64,000 nucleotides of DNA from Gordonia sp. 'Campus' (GTDB lineage Bacteria; Actinomycetota; Actinomycetes; Mycobacteriales; Mycobacteriaceae). Below are positions 16,072-25,341 of the stretch, one piece after another; within the stretch, counting starts at the first letter, position 1, and each line of letters begins with the position of its first letter. The notes under the pieces are model-generated. The model was not told where the DNA came from. It did no database searches and was given only the letters and a program-made list of their open reading frames with translations. A program made the translations under genes and the position numbers. The stretch is taken from contig NZ_JAKOIW010000006.1 in the NCBI RefSeq assembly GCF_022206305.1, positions 87,756 to 151,755 of the forward strand, given 5' to 3'.

Positions 16072-17832
16072 TCAGGCCGCAGGCGGCACGGGCGCGGGTG
16101 CGCCCGGTTCGCCGGGCGGTGCGGGTGCACCGGGTGCCGGTGCTCCGGGTTCGGCCGGCGGTGGTGCGGGTGCCGCGGGGTCGGCCGGGGGAGCCGGTTC
16201 GGGCGCGGGTGCCGCGCCCCCGGCCAGTGCCCGGATCTGGGTGAGGGCGGCATAGCCGAACACGCCCGGGCAGCTGGTGCTGTTGTAGTCGCGGTGCCCG
16301 GCGATCATCGGGAGATTCGACTGCGTTCCGGCCGCGAACTTGCTGCCGGCGAAGCCTTCCGACGTCAGCGTCGCGGTGCCTGCCGGGTTCAGTCCGGCCT
16401 TGCCGAGGCGCCAGCGCAGGAAGCGGCCGGTCGCCGACACCATGGCCGCGGTCGGCGGAACCTCCTCGAGGTTGCCGATCATCGACACGCCCACCGTGTC
16501 CTTGTTGAAGCCGCCGGTGTGGGTGCCCTCGACGTTGCGGTCCAGGCCGCCGAACGCGCCTTCGAAGATCTGCCCGTATTTGTCGATGAGCACGTTGTAG
16601 CCGATGTCGCACCAGTTCAGGCTGCGCGCGTGATAGGCGTAGATGCCGCGGACGATCTCGACCGACTGTTGCGGGGTGTAATCGTTGCTCCCGGCGGTGT
16701 GGTGCACGATCGCACCCCGCATCTGCGGCGAGTACACCGGCTGCGAGCACCGGATCGATTCGTCGGCACCCCATTGCTGGCGCGCCACCACCTGCGGGCC
16801 GCCGGTCAGCGGGGTGAGCAGGGACGAGCCCAGCGAGAGCAGGCTCTCCGGGCTGATGAGCGTGGCCTTGAGGGCATTGAACGCCGTGGTGGCGAGGGTG
16901 GTGACCACCTTGCTCGCGGTGCCCACAGCGAGCTGGGCGAGATCGCCGCCCTGGGTCTGGGCGGCGGGGATCGCCAGCCCGTCCTTGCTGGCGGCCACCT
17001 GGACCTCGCGTGCGTCACCCACCCACACGGGTTCGGTGCCGACGGGGTTCTCGGCACTGACCTTCGCACCGCGTGAGATCTGCTCGAGTGCGGTCCACGG
17101 GCCCCACTTGCCGTCGGGGTTCTTCGCGCGCAGTCTGAGGTCGACGTCGGCGGGCCGGTCCCAGGTGAACGCCACCATCTTGATCGGGGCGTCGCGCACG
17201 ATGTGCGTGACCGCGGCCCCGACCTCGCGGCCGTCGGCCATGGTCGGGATGGTCGGCGTCGACGATGTGCTCGTCGAGGCGCCCGGCCGGCGGGGCGACG
17301 GGGCGCGCGTCGGGGCGTCGGATGTGGGTGATGCTTCCGGTCCAGAGGTTTCCGGTCCAGAGGTTTCCGGTCCAGACGTTTCCGGTACCGACGAGTCCCG
17401 TGCGGGTGACTCGGTGGTCGGCGACCCTGATCGCGGCGCCCTCGATTCTGATGACTCCGATCCCGACGTCTCCAGTCCCGACGTCCCGGGCGCGCCTGAT
17501 CTCGGCGAGCCGGAGGTCGTCGAGGGATCGCCGTTTCCGCCGGGTACGAGACCGCGGGGGAGCGGGACGGTCAGGTCGGGGAGCGGGAACGCATTCGGAT
17601 CGATGGGCGGGAGCGACACACCGGCAGCCGCGAGTCCCGATGAGGCGACGTCGACGATGGCGGCCGGCAGCTCCCGCAACGGCACCTGCTCGATCTCGGT
17701 GTTGGCGACCTTCTGCTTGTTGTCCACGAGCTGGGGATCGTTCGTGCTCGCGACGACCACGAACGGCGTGGCGACGACCGCGGCGGCGATGGCCGCGAGC
17801 GCGATCGAGTGTTTCGGTCTGGGGTAACGCAC
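16072..17832 (-). CDS. Secreted PGRP-type N-acetylmuramoyl-L-alanine amidase (Rv3811-like)
   Basis: A 586-residue exported peptidoglycan amidase, expected to cut the MurNAc-L-Ala bond. An N-terminal hydrophobic signal or anchor (IALAAIAAAVVATPFVVVAS) is followed by a long Ser/Pro/Thr/Glu-rich stalk (residues about 95-200) containing the repeat SGPET. A beta-rich domain (AFTWDRPADVDLRLRAKNPD) precedes the PGRP/amidase_2 domain at about 350-520: VVARQQWGADES, GAIVHHTAGSNDY, DIGYNVLIDKYGQIFEGAFG, VSMIGN, and AGHRDYNSTSCPG. The His residues and the Cys are consistent with Zn binding. The C-terminus is a 60-residue Pro/Ala-rich tail. The gene is divergent from the SpoIID gene across a 520-bp regulatory region. 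Confidence 0.9.
   Translation of the reverse strand: MRYPRPKHSIALAAIAAAVVATPFVVVASTNDPQLVDNKQKVANTEIEQVPLRELPAAIVDVASSGLAAAGVSLPPIDPNAFPLPDLTVPLPRGLVPGGNGDPSTTSGSPRSGAPGTSGLETSGSESSESRAPRSGSPTTESPARDSSVPETSGPETSGPETSGPEASPTSDAPTRAPSPRRPGASTSTSSTPTIPTMADGREVGAAVTHIVRDAPIKMVAFTWDRPADVDLRLRAKNPDGKWGPWTALEQISRGAKVSAENPVGTEPVWVGDAREVQVAASKDGLAIPAAQTQGGDLAQLAVGTASKVVTTLATTAFNALKATLISPESLLSLGSSLLTPLTGGPQVVARQQWGADESIRCSQPVYSPQMRGAIVHHTAGSNDYTPQQSVEIVRGIYAYHARSLNWCDIGYNVLIDKYGQIFEGAFGGLDRNVEGTHTGGFNKDTVGVSMIGNLEEVPPTAAMVSATGRFLRWRLGKAGLNPAGTATLTSEGFAGSKFAAGTQSNLPMIAGHRDYNSTSCPGVFGYAALTQIRALAGGAAPAPEPAPPADPAAPAPPPAEPGAPAPGAPAPPGEPGAPAPVPPAA
17335..17394. repeat. 15-bp tandem repeat within the amidase stalk
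   Basis: Three near-identical 15-bp units (TTCCGGTCCAGAGGT) run from 17335 to 17379, and a fourth, diverged unit follows. They encode the SGPET repeats of the amidase stalk, a likely source of length variation between strains. Confidence 0.8.
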
Positions 17833-18352
17833 TCAGGTCTCCTCGCAGGTTGGTCGGACCGCGTCCGGGTGGGTGCGGGGCGTGTCGGGGTCCGGTCAGC
17901 CGTGGAAATCGATCGTGGCGATCGACGCAGCCCGAGCCGCCGAAGCGGCATCGAGCGTGTTTCGGTACGGCGGTCATCGTCACCGCATGGCGACCGTGGA
18001 AAGAGCGGCACACGCCGCAATCCGGTAACTCGTGATGCTCTTGTTATCGAAGGGGCGAGAGTGACGTCTGTGGCTACTGAGCATCCCATTGGGCCCGGCA
18101 GCCGTATGACATCGGAGTCGGAAGCCGGACACAAAGTCATACGGATCGCAGGAGCCTCCGTGGTCGAACCGAGGTCACGACCGAGGGGGCAACTCGTGAC
18201 TCGGTTGTGATCCCCTCGGGTTGTTGATCGGTCGCCCACTTCACTAGGGTCACTTAAGTCCCAATCGTCACATCAGTCACAAGCGTTACGGGCGTCGTAG
18301 AGAGAGCGGCGGTCGAGGCTGGTGTCGTCGCGACCGAAGGATGTGTTCAGCA
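17833..18352. other. 520-bp divergent intergenic region (amidase / SpoIID)
   Basis: I see no gene here. It contains an inverted repeat with 9-bp arms at 18102-18110 and 18136-18144 (CCGTATGAC / GTCATACGG), a second at 18181-18188 / 18212-18219 (CCGAGGGG / CCCCTCGG), a degenerate 9-nt-period motif on the minus strand at 18025-18047, and the strong 9-nt-period GTCAC array at 18240-18289. The length and density of sites suggest heavy regulation of both cell-wall genes. Confidence 0.7.
18240..18289 (+). promoter_or_regulatory. MtrA-like binding array: six GTCAC-type repeats at 9-nt period
   Basis: The sequence reads as TTCAC, GTCAC, GTCCC, GTCAC, GTCAC, GTTAC, each followed by four variable bases, in exact 9-nt register. 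GTCAC-N4-GTCAC direct repeats are the known recognition motif of MtrA, which controls cell-wall hydrolase genes in mycobacteria and relatives. A TAGAGA hexamer at 18298-18303 could be the -10 element of the downstream SpoIID gene, putting the array at the -35 region. Confidence 0.75.
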
Positions 18353-19924
18353 GTGACCAGAGTCCGACCCACACGGCGTCTGCCGAAATGGACGGCGAGC
18401 GTCGCGCGGCCCGCACGGGCCCGCAACCGCGCGTTGACCTGGGCCGCGGCCGGGCTTGCGCCCGCACTGCTCGCCGGTGGCCTCGCTGTCGCGAGTTCAT
18501 CGAATTCGACCCCCGAGGTCGAACTTTCGGTCGGGTCGACGGTGACGCTGATCGGGCACGGTCATGGCCACGGCCGCGGAATGGGGCAATGGGGAGCGTA
18601 CGGCTACGCCCGCAAGGGCTGGACGGCACAGCAGATCCTGCGCCACTACTACGGTGGCACCACCGCGGGGAAGGTGGACAGGCCCGAGATCATCGTGGCC
18701 CTCACGGGTCAGAACTCGGTGAATGTGCACGCGGACGCCGGCATGCGAGTCGGTGGTCAGACAGTGGCTCCCGGACAGGCGGTCAGCCTGTCCGGGGGCA
18801 CAGCAACGATCCTCAGCGGGTGCGGCGGCGGTGCGGTGCGATCGGTACCCGCCACGTTCGTCGAACCACTCAGCATGGCCCCCAACCGACCTGCCGGTGA
18901 GTTCCTCAAATTCTGCGGATCCAACAAGGCCTACCGGGGTGCGCTCGGCCTCGAAGGTGGTCGCGTCGTCAACCGCATCCACGTCGACGACTACGTCAAG
19001 GGCGTCATCCCGCGCGAGAGTCTGCCCGCCTGGGGCGATTCCGGCGGTGCGGCAGCGCTGCAGGCGCAGGCCGTGGCGGCCCGAACCTATGCGCTGGCGG
19101 CCATCGCCGGCGGCAAGAAGATCGACGACACCCAGAATTCTCAGGTCTACGGCGGGGTTGCGGGCGAGGACCGGCGGACCAACGCCGCGGCCGACGCCAC
19201 CGGTGGCCAGATCCTGCTGCAGAACGGACAACCCGCCTTCACCGAGTTCTCCGCATCGACCGGCGGCTTCACCGCAGGCGGGCGGTTCCCCGCGGTGATC
19301 GACGAGGGCGACACCGTGTCGCCCAACCACAACTGGACCGCGACCGTCAGCGCCGGCAGCATCGGCTCCGCGTTCGGCGTCGGTGCCCTGCAGCGGTTCG
19401 AGGTCATCGAGGCCAACGGCCTGGGCGCCGAGCACGGTCGCGCGATCAAGGTGCGCGCAGTGGGCTCGGCCGGTACCCGTGAGGTCACCGGCGAAGAAGC
19501 ACGCACGAAGCTGCAGCTCAAGTCGTCGTGGTTCTCCGTCCAGGGTCAGCCGGCCCCCCCGCGGATCGTCAAGCCGCCCACCGGTCCGGCGTCGCCCGGC
19601 GGCGGTGGGATCGACTTCGGCAGCCTCAACCAGCTCGCCGAGCAACTCGTGCCCGGATCGTCGAAGATCCTGGACATGGCGACATCGGCGATGAACGGAC
19701 GGTTCGCCGACCTGGGTGGGATCACCGGCCCCCTCGGGCAGGCACTCGGCGTGCCTGCACTGACGCCGGACGCCGCCGGGGTCACCCAGCTGTTCGAGAA
19801 AGGGATGATGTTCTTCACCCCTGCGACCGGACCCCGCGTCCTCGTCGGCAAGGCACTCGAGCGGTATCAGGACCGCGGCGGCATGCCCGTGCTCGGTTTC
19901 CCCAAGCGCGACGCCTTCCGCTGA
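18353..19924 (+). CDS. Secreted SpoIID/LytB-domain protein with C-terminal LGFP-like repeats
   Basis: A 523-residue exported cell-wall protein. After a basic N-terminus and hydrophobic segment (LTWAAAGLAPALLAGGLAVA) comes a SpoIID domain: GHGHGRGMGQWGAYGYARKG, then WTAQQILRHYYGGTT, then VDDYVKGVIPRESLPAWG (with the candidate catalytic Glu) and AALQAQAVAARTYALA. SpoIID proteins are lytic transglycosylases acting on denuded glycan strands, so a role in peptidoglycan turnover is likely. The C-terminus holds LGFP-type repeats (LGVPALTPD and a literal PVLGFP), which anchor proteins in mycolata envelopes. GTG 18353 is chosen, with GAAGG upstream; ATG 18341 is an in-frame alternative. The upstream MtrA-like array implies MtrAB control. 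Confidence 0.85.
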   Translation: MTRVRPTRRLPKWTASVARPARARNRALTWAAAGLAPALLAGGLAVASSSNSTPEVELSVGSTVTLIGHGHGHGRGMGQWGAYGYARKGWTAQQILRHYYGGTTAGKVDRPEIIVALTGQNSVNVHADAGMRVGGQTVAPGQAVSLSGGTATILSGCGGGAVRSVPATFVEPLSMAPNRPAGEFLKFCGSNKAYRGALGLEGGRVVNRIHVDDYVKGVIPRESLPAWGDSGGAAALQAQAVAARTYALAAIAGGKKIDDTQNSQVYGGVAGEDRRTNAAADATGGQILLQNGQPAFTEFSASTGGFTAGGRFPAVIDEGDTVSPNHNWTATVSAGSIGSAFGVGALQRFEVIEANGLGAEHGRAIKVRAVGSAGTREVTGEEARTKLQLKSSWFSVQGQPAPPRIVKPPTGPASPGGGGIDFGSLNQLAEQLVPGSSKILDMATSAMNGRFADLGGITGPLGQALGVPALTPDAAGVTQLFEKGMMFFTPATGPRVLVGKALERYQDRGGMPVLGFPKRDAFR

Positions 19925-19928
19925 GACG

Positions 19929-20612
19929 TCAGACCTCCGGTCCCGCCTCCACGATCTGGGCGGCGACGTCGACGAGTTTGGTGTTGGTGTCCTGTGACAG
20001 CCGGGCGAGCAGTGCGAACGCCTCGGCCGCGTCGAGGCGATAGCGTTCCATGATCATGCCCTTGGCCTGACCGATGATGTCGCGGGTCCCGAGCGCGGCA
20101 CGGAGCTGCTGCTTCTCCTTGACCGCCCCGAATGCGGTCGCCGCGTGCGCGGCGAACAGCTCACCCAGCAGCAACGCCTCGTCGGTGAACGCATGTGTCT
20201 CGGTGCTGTGGAGGTTCAGCGCGGCGGAGTCGTCGCCGTCGATGTAGAGGTAGAAGCACGCCATCGAGCGAATGCCCAGGGCCGAGGCCGACGCGGCGAA
20301 AGCCGGCCAGCGCGACTCCTCGGTCATGTCGTCGATGCAGACGGTCGAGACGCCGACCGCTGCTCGCAGACAGGGTCCCTCGCCGAGTTCGCGCTGCAGC
20401 CGGTCGGCCTCGCCGCCGAGGTCGCCCACCATCACGGGAGTCTCGACGGTGTTGTCGGTGACGAGGGTCACCGTGGCGTACTCCGCCCCGGGAACCGCAT
20501 CCACCGCGAACTTGATCATCGAGCGAAGTGCCGCTTCGGTGTCGTCGCTCTCCTTGCGCATCTCACCTGCGATGCGCGTCATCTGCGCACCGAAATCCGC
20601 CAGCTCGGTCAC
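19929..20612 (-). CDS. GAF-ANTAR domain regulator
   Basis: A 227-residue cytoplasmic regulator. Residues about 25-150 form a GAF sensor domain (AVPGAEYATVTLVTDN, LQRELGEGPCLRAA, VCIDDMTEESRWPAF). The C-terminal 60 residues form an ANTAR RNA-binding domain (LRAALGTRDIIGQAKGMIME, then RYRLDAAEAFALLARLSQDT). ANTAR proteins act by antitermination at paired hairpins in target mRNAs. The start is GTG 20612, since GAGGAGGCAGGA lies directly upstream; the longer frame to 20684 has no support. Its gene is convergent with the SpoIID gene (4-nt gap) and on the same strand as the methyltransferase gene further upstream. No paired ANTAR-type hairpins were identified nearby. Confidence 0.9.
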   Translation of the reverse strand: MTELADFGAQMTRIAGEMRKESDDTEAALRSMIKFAVDAVPGAEYATVTLVTDNTVETPVMVGDLGGEADRLQRELGEGPCLRAAVGVSTVCIDDMTEESRWPAFAASASALGIRSMACFYLYIDGDDSAALNLHSTETHAFTDEALLLGELFAAHAATAFGAVKEKQQLRAALGTRDIIGQAKGMIMERYRLDAAEAFALLARLSQDTNTKLVDVAAQIVEAGPEV

Positions 20613-20702
20613 TCCTGCCTCCTCATGAGACGTGGTTCGGCGCCTTGGCCGGAGTGACAGCAAAGGGGCTGACGTCGAACACACCCGTTGTCAGACGTCC
20701 CA

Positions 20703-21362
20703 TTATGCCGTACGGTGTGCGGCACCGGAAGCGACCAATCCTTCTCGTTGCGCAACCGATCCGGTCGGTGACGAAGTCATCACGTCGAGGCAGAAGTCGG
20801 TGTCCGAGTAGGTCGCCGACAGGTGCAACGCCGAAGAGCGCAATGCGTCGTGCACGTCATCACCGGTCCGCGGGTACTCCTCGACCCGCCACCTCCAGTG
20901 CACCGCGACCACCTCGCCGGTCGGTGTCAGCGACTCCGGTAGGCGTGCGATCAGTTCGTCGAGGTCGGTGTCGTCGAGGTAGTACAGGACCTCGCTGAGG
21001 ACGATCAGGTCGAACCGGCCCGACGGCCAGTCGGAGACGATGTCGCCGACGCGCACGTCGACCGAGTCGTGGCCGTCGAGTCGCCTCCGCGCGAGTTCCA
21101 CCGCACGTGGGCTGACATCGGTGCAGAGCAGATGGTCGGCGCGCGTGGCCAACTCGGCGCTCAGCACGCCGATCGAGCAGCCGGGCTCGAACACCGATCC
21201 GTACCGTGGGGAACTCAGCGCCGCGAGGGTCAGGGCGTACTTCCGTTGCTCGTACCAGCGCGAGGTGAAGCCCCATGGGTCGTCACTGCTGCCATACATG
21301 TCGTGAAAGTAGCTGTCGGGGAGTGATTTTCGATCACCGCCAGCGGTGCCGTCGTCGGTCAT
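20703..21362 (-). CDS. NodS-like class I SAM-dependent methyltransferase
   Basis: A 219-residue Rossmann-fold methyltransferase. The N-terminal YFHDMYGSSDDPWGF, then SRWYEQRKYALTLAAL, and motif I VFEPGCSIGVLSAELA (residues 57-72), then CTDVSPRAVELARRRL, match the NodS family. In rhizobia NodS N-methylates the free amine of deacetylated chitin oligosaccharides. An AAGGA ribosome site precedes ATG 21362. It is the last of four genes in the line GT2, acyl-CoA dehydrogenase, PIG-L deacetylase, methyltransferase. Here a 105-nt gap precedes it, unlike the 4-nt overlaps before. N-methylation of the amine released by the PIG-L enzyme is my inference. Confidence 0.87.
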   Translation of the reverse strand: MTDDGTAGGDRKSLPDSYFHDMYGSSDDPWGFTSRWYEQRKYALTLAALSSPRYGSVFEPGCSIGVLSAELATRADHLLCTDVSPRAVELARRRLDGHDSVDVRVGDIVSDWPSGRFDLIVLSEVLYYLDDTDLDELIARLPESLTPTGEVVAVHWRWRVEEYPRTGDDVHDALRSSALHLSATYSDTDFCLDVMTSSPTGSVAQREGLVASGAAHRTA

Positions 21363-21467
21363 GTCCTTGCCCGTCCTGTCCTCGCCGGTCCTGTTGTCGC
21401 CCCGTCGTGTTGTCGCCCGTAGGTCGTCACCGGCATCGTCTGTCTCGCGCCGCCTCGGGTGCCCCGT

Positions 21468-22250
21468 TCACACGAAGACGAACTCCCGATCGCGGAGCAA
21501 CCGGTCGAGAATGTGCGGACCGAGAACGGCGGCGTCCTCGGGTGCCGATGACAGCGGGCGGATCTGGGTCTCGAAGGCCCGCACCGCCGCGCGTTTGGCC
21601 ACGGCGATGTCGTCGTCGAGGACGCGGGTGCGCAGCCTGTGCCAGGGGATGTCCGGATCGTCGGGAGTTGCCCAGTGCCACATCCAGATCGGATACATCC
21701 AGACCGGGACGCCGCGTCGATCGGCGATGCGGCGCGCGCACCGTCCGACGGCCTCGTGGTCGGGATGACCGTCGTGCGCCCAGACCGCCAGCAGCGCGGT
21801 CGGGGTCTCGGGCTCCTCGGTGATCACCGCGTCGACGATGGCCTCGATCTCGTCTTCGTGGGCCGACAGGGTGCCGTCGCCGAGCCCGCACCATCGGGTG
21901 GGGCCGATGCCCAGCGTCGACGTGGCGGCGTCGACTTCGGCGTGGCGCCGGACGGCCAGCTCGGCCGGTGACAGCGTCGGCGAACCGGGATGCGACGCCG
22001 AGCCGTCGGAGAGGCAGAGCGCGACGACGTCGACACCCCGTCGGTGGGCGGACGCCATCACCCCGCCGACGCCGAGGATCTCGTCGTCGGGGTGGGCGGC
22101 CAGGACGATCAGCCGCCGGACGTCCGGCTCGAAGTCGGGCCACGGCCCCCGCACGGCGAACCACCGCTGCCACTCCGACTCCGGGGTTCCCTCCGACGAT
22201 GTCGGGGTCGTCCCGAAGCGGTCCGTCGAGGAGATGTCGCCGGTCGTCAT
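21468..22250 (-). CDS. PIG-L/LmbE family N-deacetylase
   Basis: A 260-residue zinc-dependent N-deacetylase of the PIG-L/MshB family. The metal motif AAHPDDEILGVGG (H53, D55, D56) and the second motif WAHDGHPDHEAVG (H162, H165) are intact, with LCLSDGSASHPG between them. Family members remove acetyl groups from GlcNAc-type sugars (GlcNAc-Ins in MshB, GlcNAc-PI in PIG-L). The length of about 260 suits the family. The ATG overlaps the stop of the acyl-CoA dehydrogenase gene by 4 nt (22247-22250), so the genes are translationally coupled. The likely substrate is an amino-sugar conjugate made by the cluster's glycosyltransferase, not mycothiol, because the context is different. Confidence 0.9.
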   Translation of the reverse strand: MTTGDISSTDRFGTTPTSSEGTPESEWQRWFAVRGPWPDFEPDVRRLIVLAAHPDDEILGVGGVMASAHRRGVDVVALCLSDGSASHPGSPTLSPAELAVRRHAEVDAATSTLGIGPTRWCGLGDGTLSAHEDEIEAIVDAVITEEPETPTALLAVWAHDGHPDHEAVGRCARRIADRRGVPVWMYPIWMWHWATPDDPDIPWHRLRTRVLDDDIAVAKRAAVRAFETQIRPLSSAPEDAAVLGPHILDRLLRDREFVFV

Positions 22251-23197
22251 GACGTCTCCGGTCCCGGGCCGGGTATCCGACCCCCGGTCAGTCCGCCCAG
22301 GACCGCGAGATCACGGTCGGCGTGGGACTGCCGGATGTAGACGGCGAGGTCGGCGACAGCCTGGGCGTGATCGGGATCGGCGGCGAGCGGGCCGGGGCCC
22401 AACGCACGCCCGACCCGATCGATCACCGCGGTGGCGACCTGTTCGACGGACCAGCGCACCGCGAAGGCGAGACGTTTCGACGGCGCCGTCGGATCGGCGT
22501 CGATGTCATGTGCCGCGGCCTGCAGGTGCGCCCATCCGGCCGCGAGGTGGGCGTCGACCGCGCCCGCGTGCATCCGCAGCAACGCGTCGTCGGAGCGCTG
22601 GGCCGCGCGGTAGAGCGGTGCCGCGACCTTGCGCGCCCCGCCGAACCAGCAGGCCGCGACCCCGATCCCGCCGTGCCAGAAGCCCGGCCGGTCGAGGTAG
22701 GCGCCGGGTTCGCCGATCGGGTCGGCCGGTACGGCGTCGAACGACACGGTCCCGGTGTCGGAGCCATGCATCCCGGTGTTGACCCACCCGGTGCTGTCCG
22801 CGGACACCCCGGTGTGTCCCAGATCGACGGCGAACAGCCGGTCGCCGCCCTCGGTGTGCGCGGTGATCAGCGCATGGGTGCACGACGTCGCCCCCGAGCA
22901 CCATTCCTTGATCCCGCTCAGTTCCCAGCCACCCGCAGCGGACCGGGCGTCCACTCGGGTGTCGCGGGCCTGGGCGGCCCACACGCCCCAGAACTCGCCC
23001 GGGGCGGTCCCGCCGCCGCAGATCTCCGCGAGGATGGCGTCGGCGTCGGCGTGCGCCTCGACGAGGCGGCCCGTGCTGATGTCGTCGGAGCATGCGCGGA
23101 CGAGAGCGGCGAACCGGTCGAGGGTGCGGCCGCCGCCGGGTCGGGGGAGCGCCCAGGACGGATCGGCGACGATGGCCCGGGCCCGCGCGGGCGTCAT
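22247..23197 (-). CDS. Acyl-CoA dehydrogenase-like protein (short)
   Basis: A 316-residue acyl-CoA-dehydrogenase-fold protein. The middle region has the beta-domain pattern GTAPGEFWGVWAAQARDTRV, GGWELSGIKEWCSGATSCTH, ALITAHTEGGDRLFAVD, and the C-terminal half is the helical domain (GGIGVAACWFGGARKVAAP, DRVGRALGPGPLAADPDHAQ, VYIRQSHADRDLAVLGG). It is about 60 residues shorter than a typical 380-residue member, mostly at the N-terminus, so FAD binding or the catalytic Glu may be altered. The start ATG 23197 overlaps the GT2 gene by 4 nt. In this context it may oxidise a lipid or carrier-bound group of the cluster product and not serve beta-oxidation; this is inference. Confidence 0.85.
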   Translation of the reverse strand: MTPARARAIVADPSWALPRPGGGRTLDRFAALVRACSDDISTGRLVEAHADADAILAEICGGGTAPGEFWGVWAAQARDTRVDARSAAGGWELSGIKEWCSGATSCTHALITAHTEGGDRLFAVDLGHTGVSADSTGWVNTGMHGSDTGTVSFDAVPADPIGEPGAYLDRPGFWHGGIGVAACWFGGARKVAAPLYRAAQRSDDALLRMHAGAVDAHLAAGWAHLQAAAHDIDADPTAPSKRLAFAVRWSVEQVATAVIDRVGRALGPGPLAADPDHAQAVADLAVYIRQSHADRDLAVLGGLTGGRIPGPGPETS

Positions 23198-23997
23198 CCG
23201 GTGGCCGCCTCGGGTTGGTCGTCGGCCAGGTCCCGCAGGTAGCTCGCGAACCCGTACCGGGTGCGTCCCTCCCGCCGGGTCGACGTGCGAACCGGGACCT
23301 GGGCGCCCCTTTCGATCGGCGCACCCGCGGCGCGCAGGCGATCGACGAGATCGACGTCCTCGTCCGCGTCGAGCTCGGCGAACCCGCCGACGGCGCGGTA
23401 CGTCGAGGCCCGGACGCCGAGGTTGGCACCGTGGACGTGACCGTGTCCGGGACTCGCGTCGTACTCCCGCAGGTACTTCTCGCCGGTCCCCGGCGGCCAC
23501 CCGTCGAACCCGTCCGGGGTGACGGTGCCCACGTACGCGTCCGCGCCGGCATTCGCGGCCGCCAGGTGTTCGACGAGCCAGTCCCGGGGGACCGTCGAAT
23601 CGGCGTCGGTGGTCGCGAACCACGTGGTGTGCGACTCCGCGGCCGTGGGGGCGGCTGCGTCGAAGCCGGCTCGACGCGCCGCCCCGACGCATCGCACGTC
23701 GACGACGACGGTCGAGACATCCGCCGTGAGCATCGTTGCGGAATCGTCGTCGCACGCGTCGAGCACCACGACCACCTGCACCGGGATCGCCACCGCCGCC
23801 GTAGCGGCGCCGAGAGCGTCGAGGCATGCGGGGAGGTGCTCGGCCTCGTTGTGGACGGGGACCACGACGACGATGCGCGCGACCGCAGGGTGCGGCGATG
23901 GTGTCTGCTCCCGGAGGAGCCCTGGAGCCTGCGGAGGGGCGTCACGAAGGGCAGCCGATGCCCGGTCGTCGGACGGTCGTACGAACAGCGGCGTCAC
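23194..23997 (-). CDS. Family 2-type glycosyltransferase
   Basis: A 267-residue soluble GT-A glycosyltransferase. RIVVVVPVHNEAEHLPACLD opens the nucleotide-binding domain at residue 41, TTDADSTVPRDWL holds the DxD-type metal motif (residues 131-133), GANLGVRASTYRAVGGF and ELDADEDVDLVDRLRAAGA give the acceptor-side motifs with the catalytic ED. There is no membrane helix. It is the first gene of the four-gene minus-strand operon and overlaps the next by 4 nt. The sugar donor and acceptor are unknown; the downstream PIG-L and NodS-like genes suggest an N-acetylhexosamine. It is divergent from glf, with 135 nt between the two starts. Confidence 0.88.
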   Translation of the reverse strand: MTPLFVRPSDDRASAALRDAPPQAPGLLREQTPSPHPAVARIVVVVPVHNEAEHLPACLDALGAATAAVAIPVQVVVVLDACDDDSATMLTADVSTVVVDVRCVGAARRAGFDAAAPTAAESHTTWFATTDADSTVPRDWLVEHLAAANAGADAYVGTVTPDGFDGWPPGTGEKYLREYDASPGHGHVHGANLGVRASTYRAVGGFAELDADEDVDLVDRLRAAGAPIERGAQVPVRTSTRREGRTRYGFASYLRDLADDQPEAATG

Positions 23998-24101
23998 GCA
24001 AACCCCGAACTACTCACAGGACAAGGCACGGGCCCGGGGACTACAGGCCGACGATCGAAACATTACCCGGCTCCTGTGCCAGGCCACGTGGCTCGGAGAT
24101 T

Positions 24102-25341
<1,240 letters not shown>

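Noticed and set aside
17809-18210. 133-codon frame in the amidase/SpoIID intergenic region
   Set aside because: No ribosome site, biased composition, and overlap with inverted repeats; better seen as regulatory DNA.
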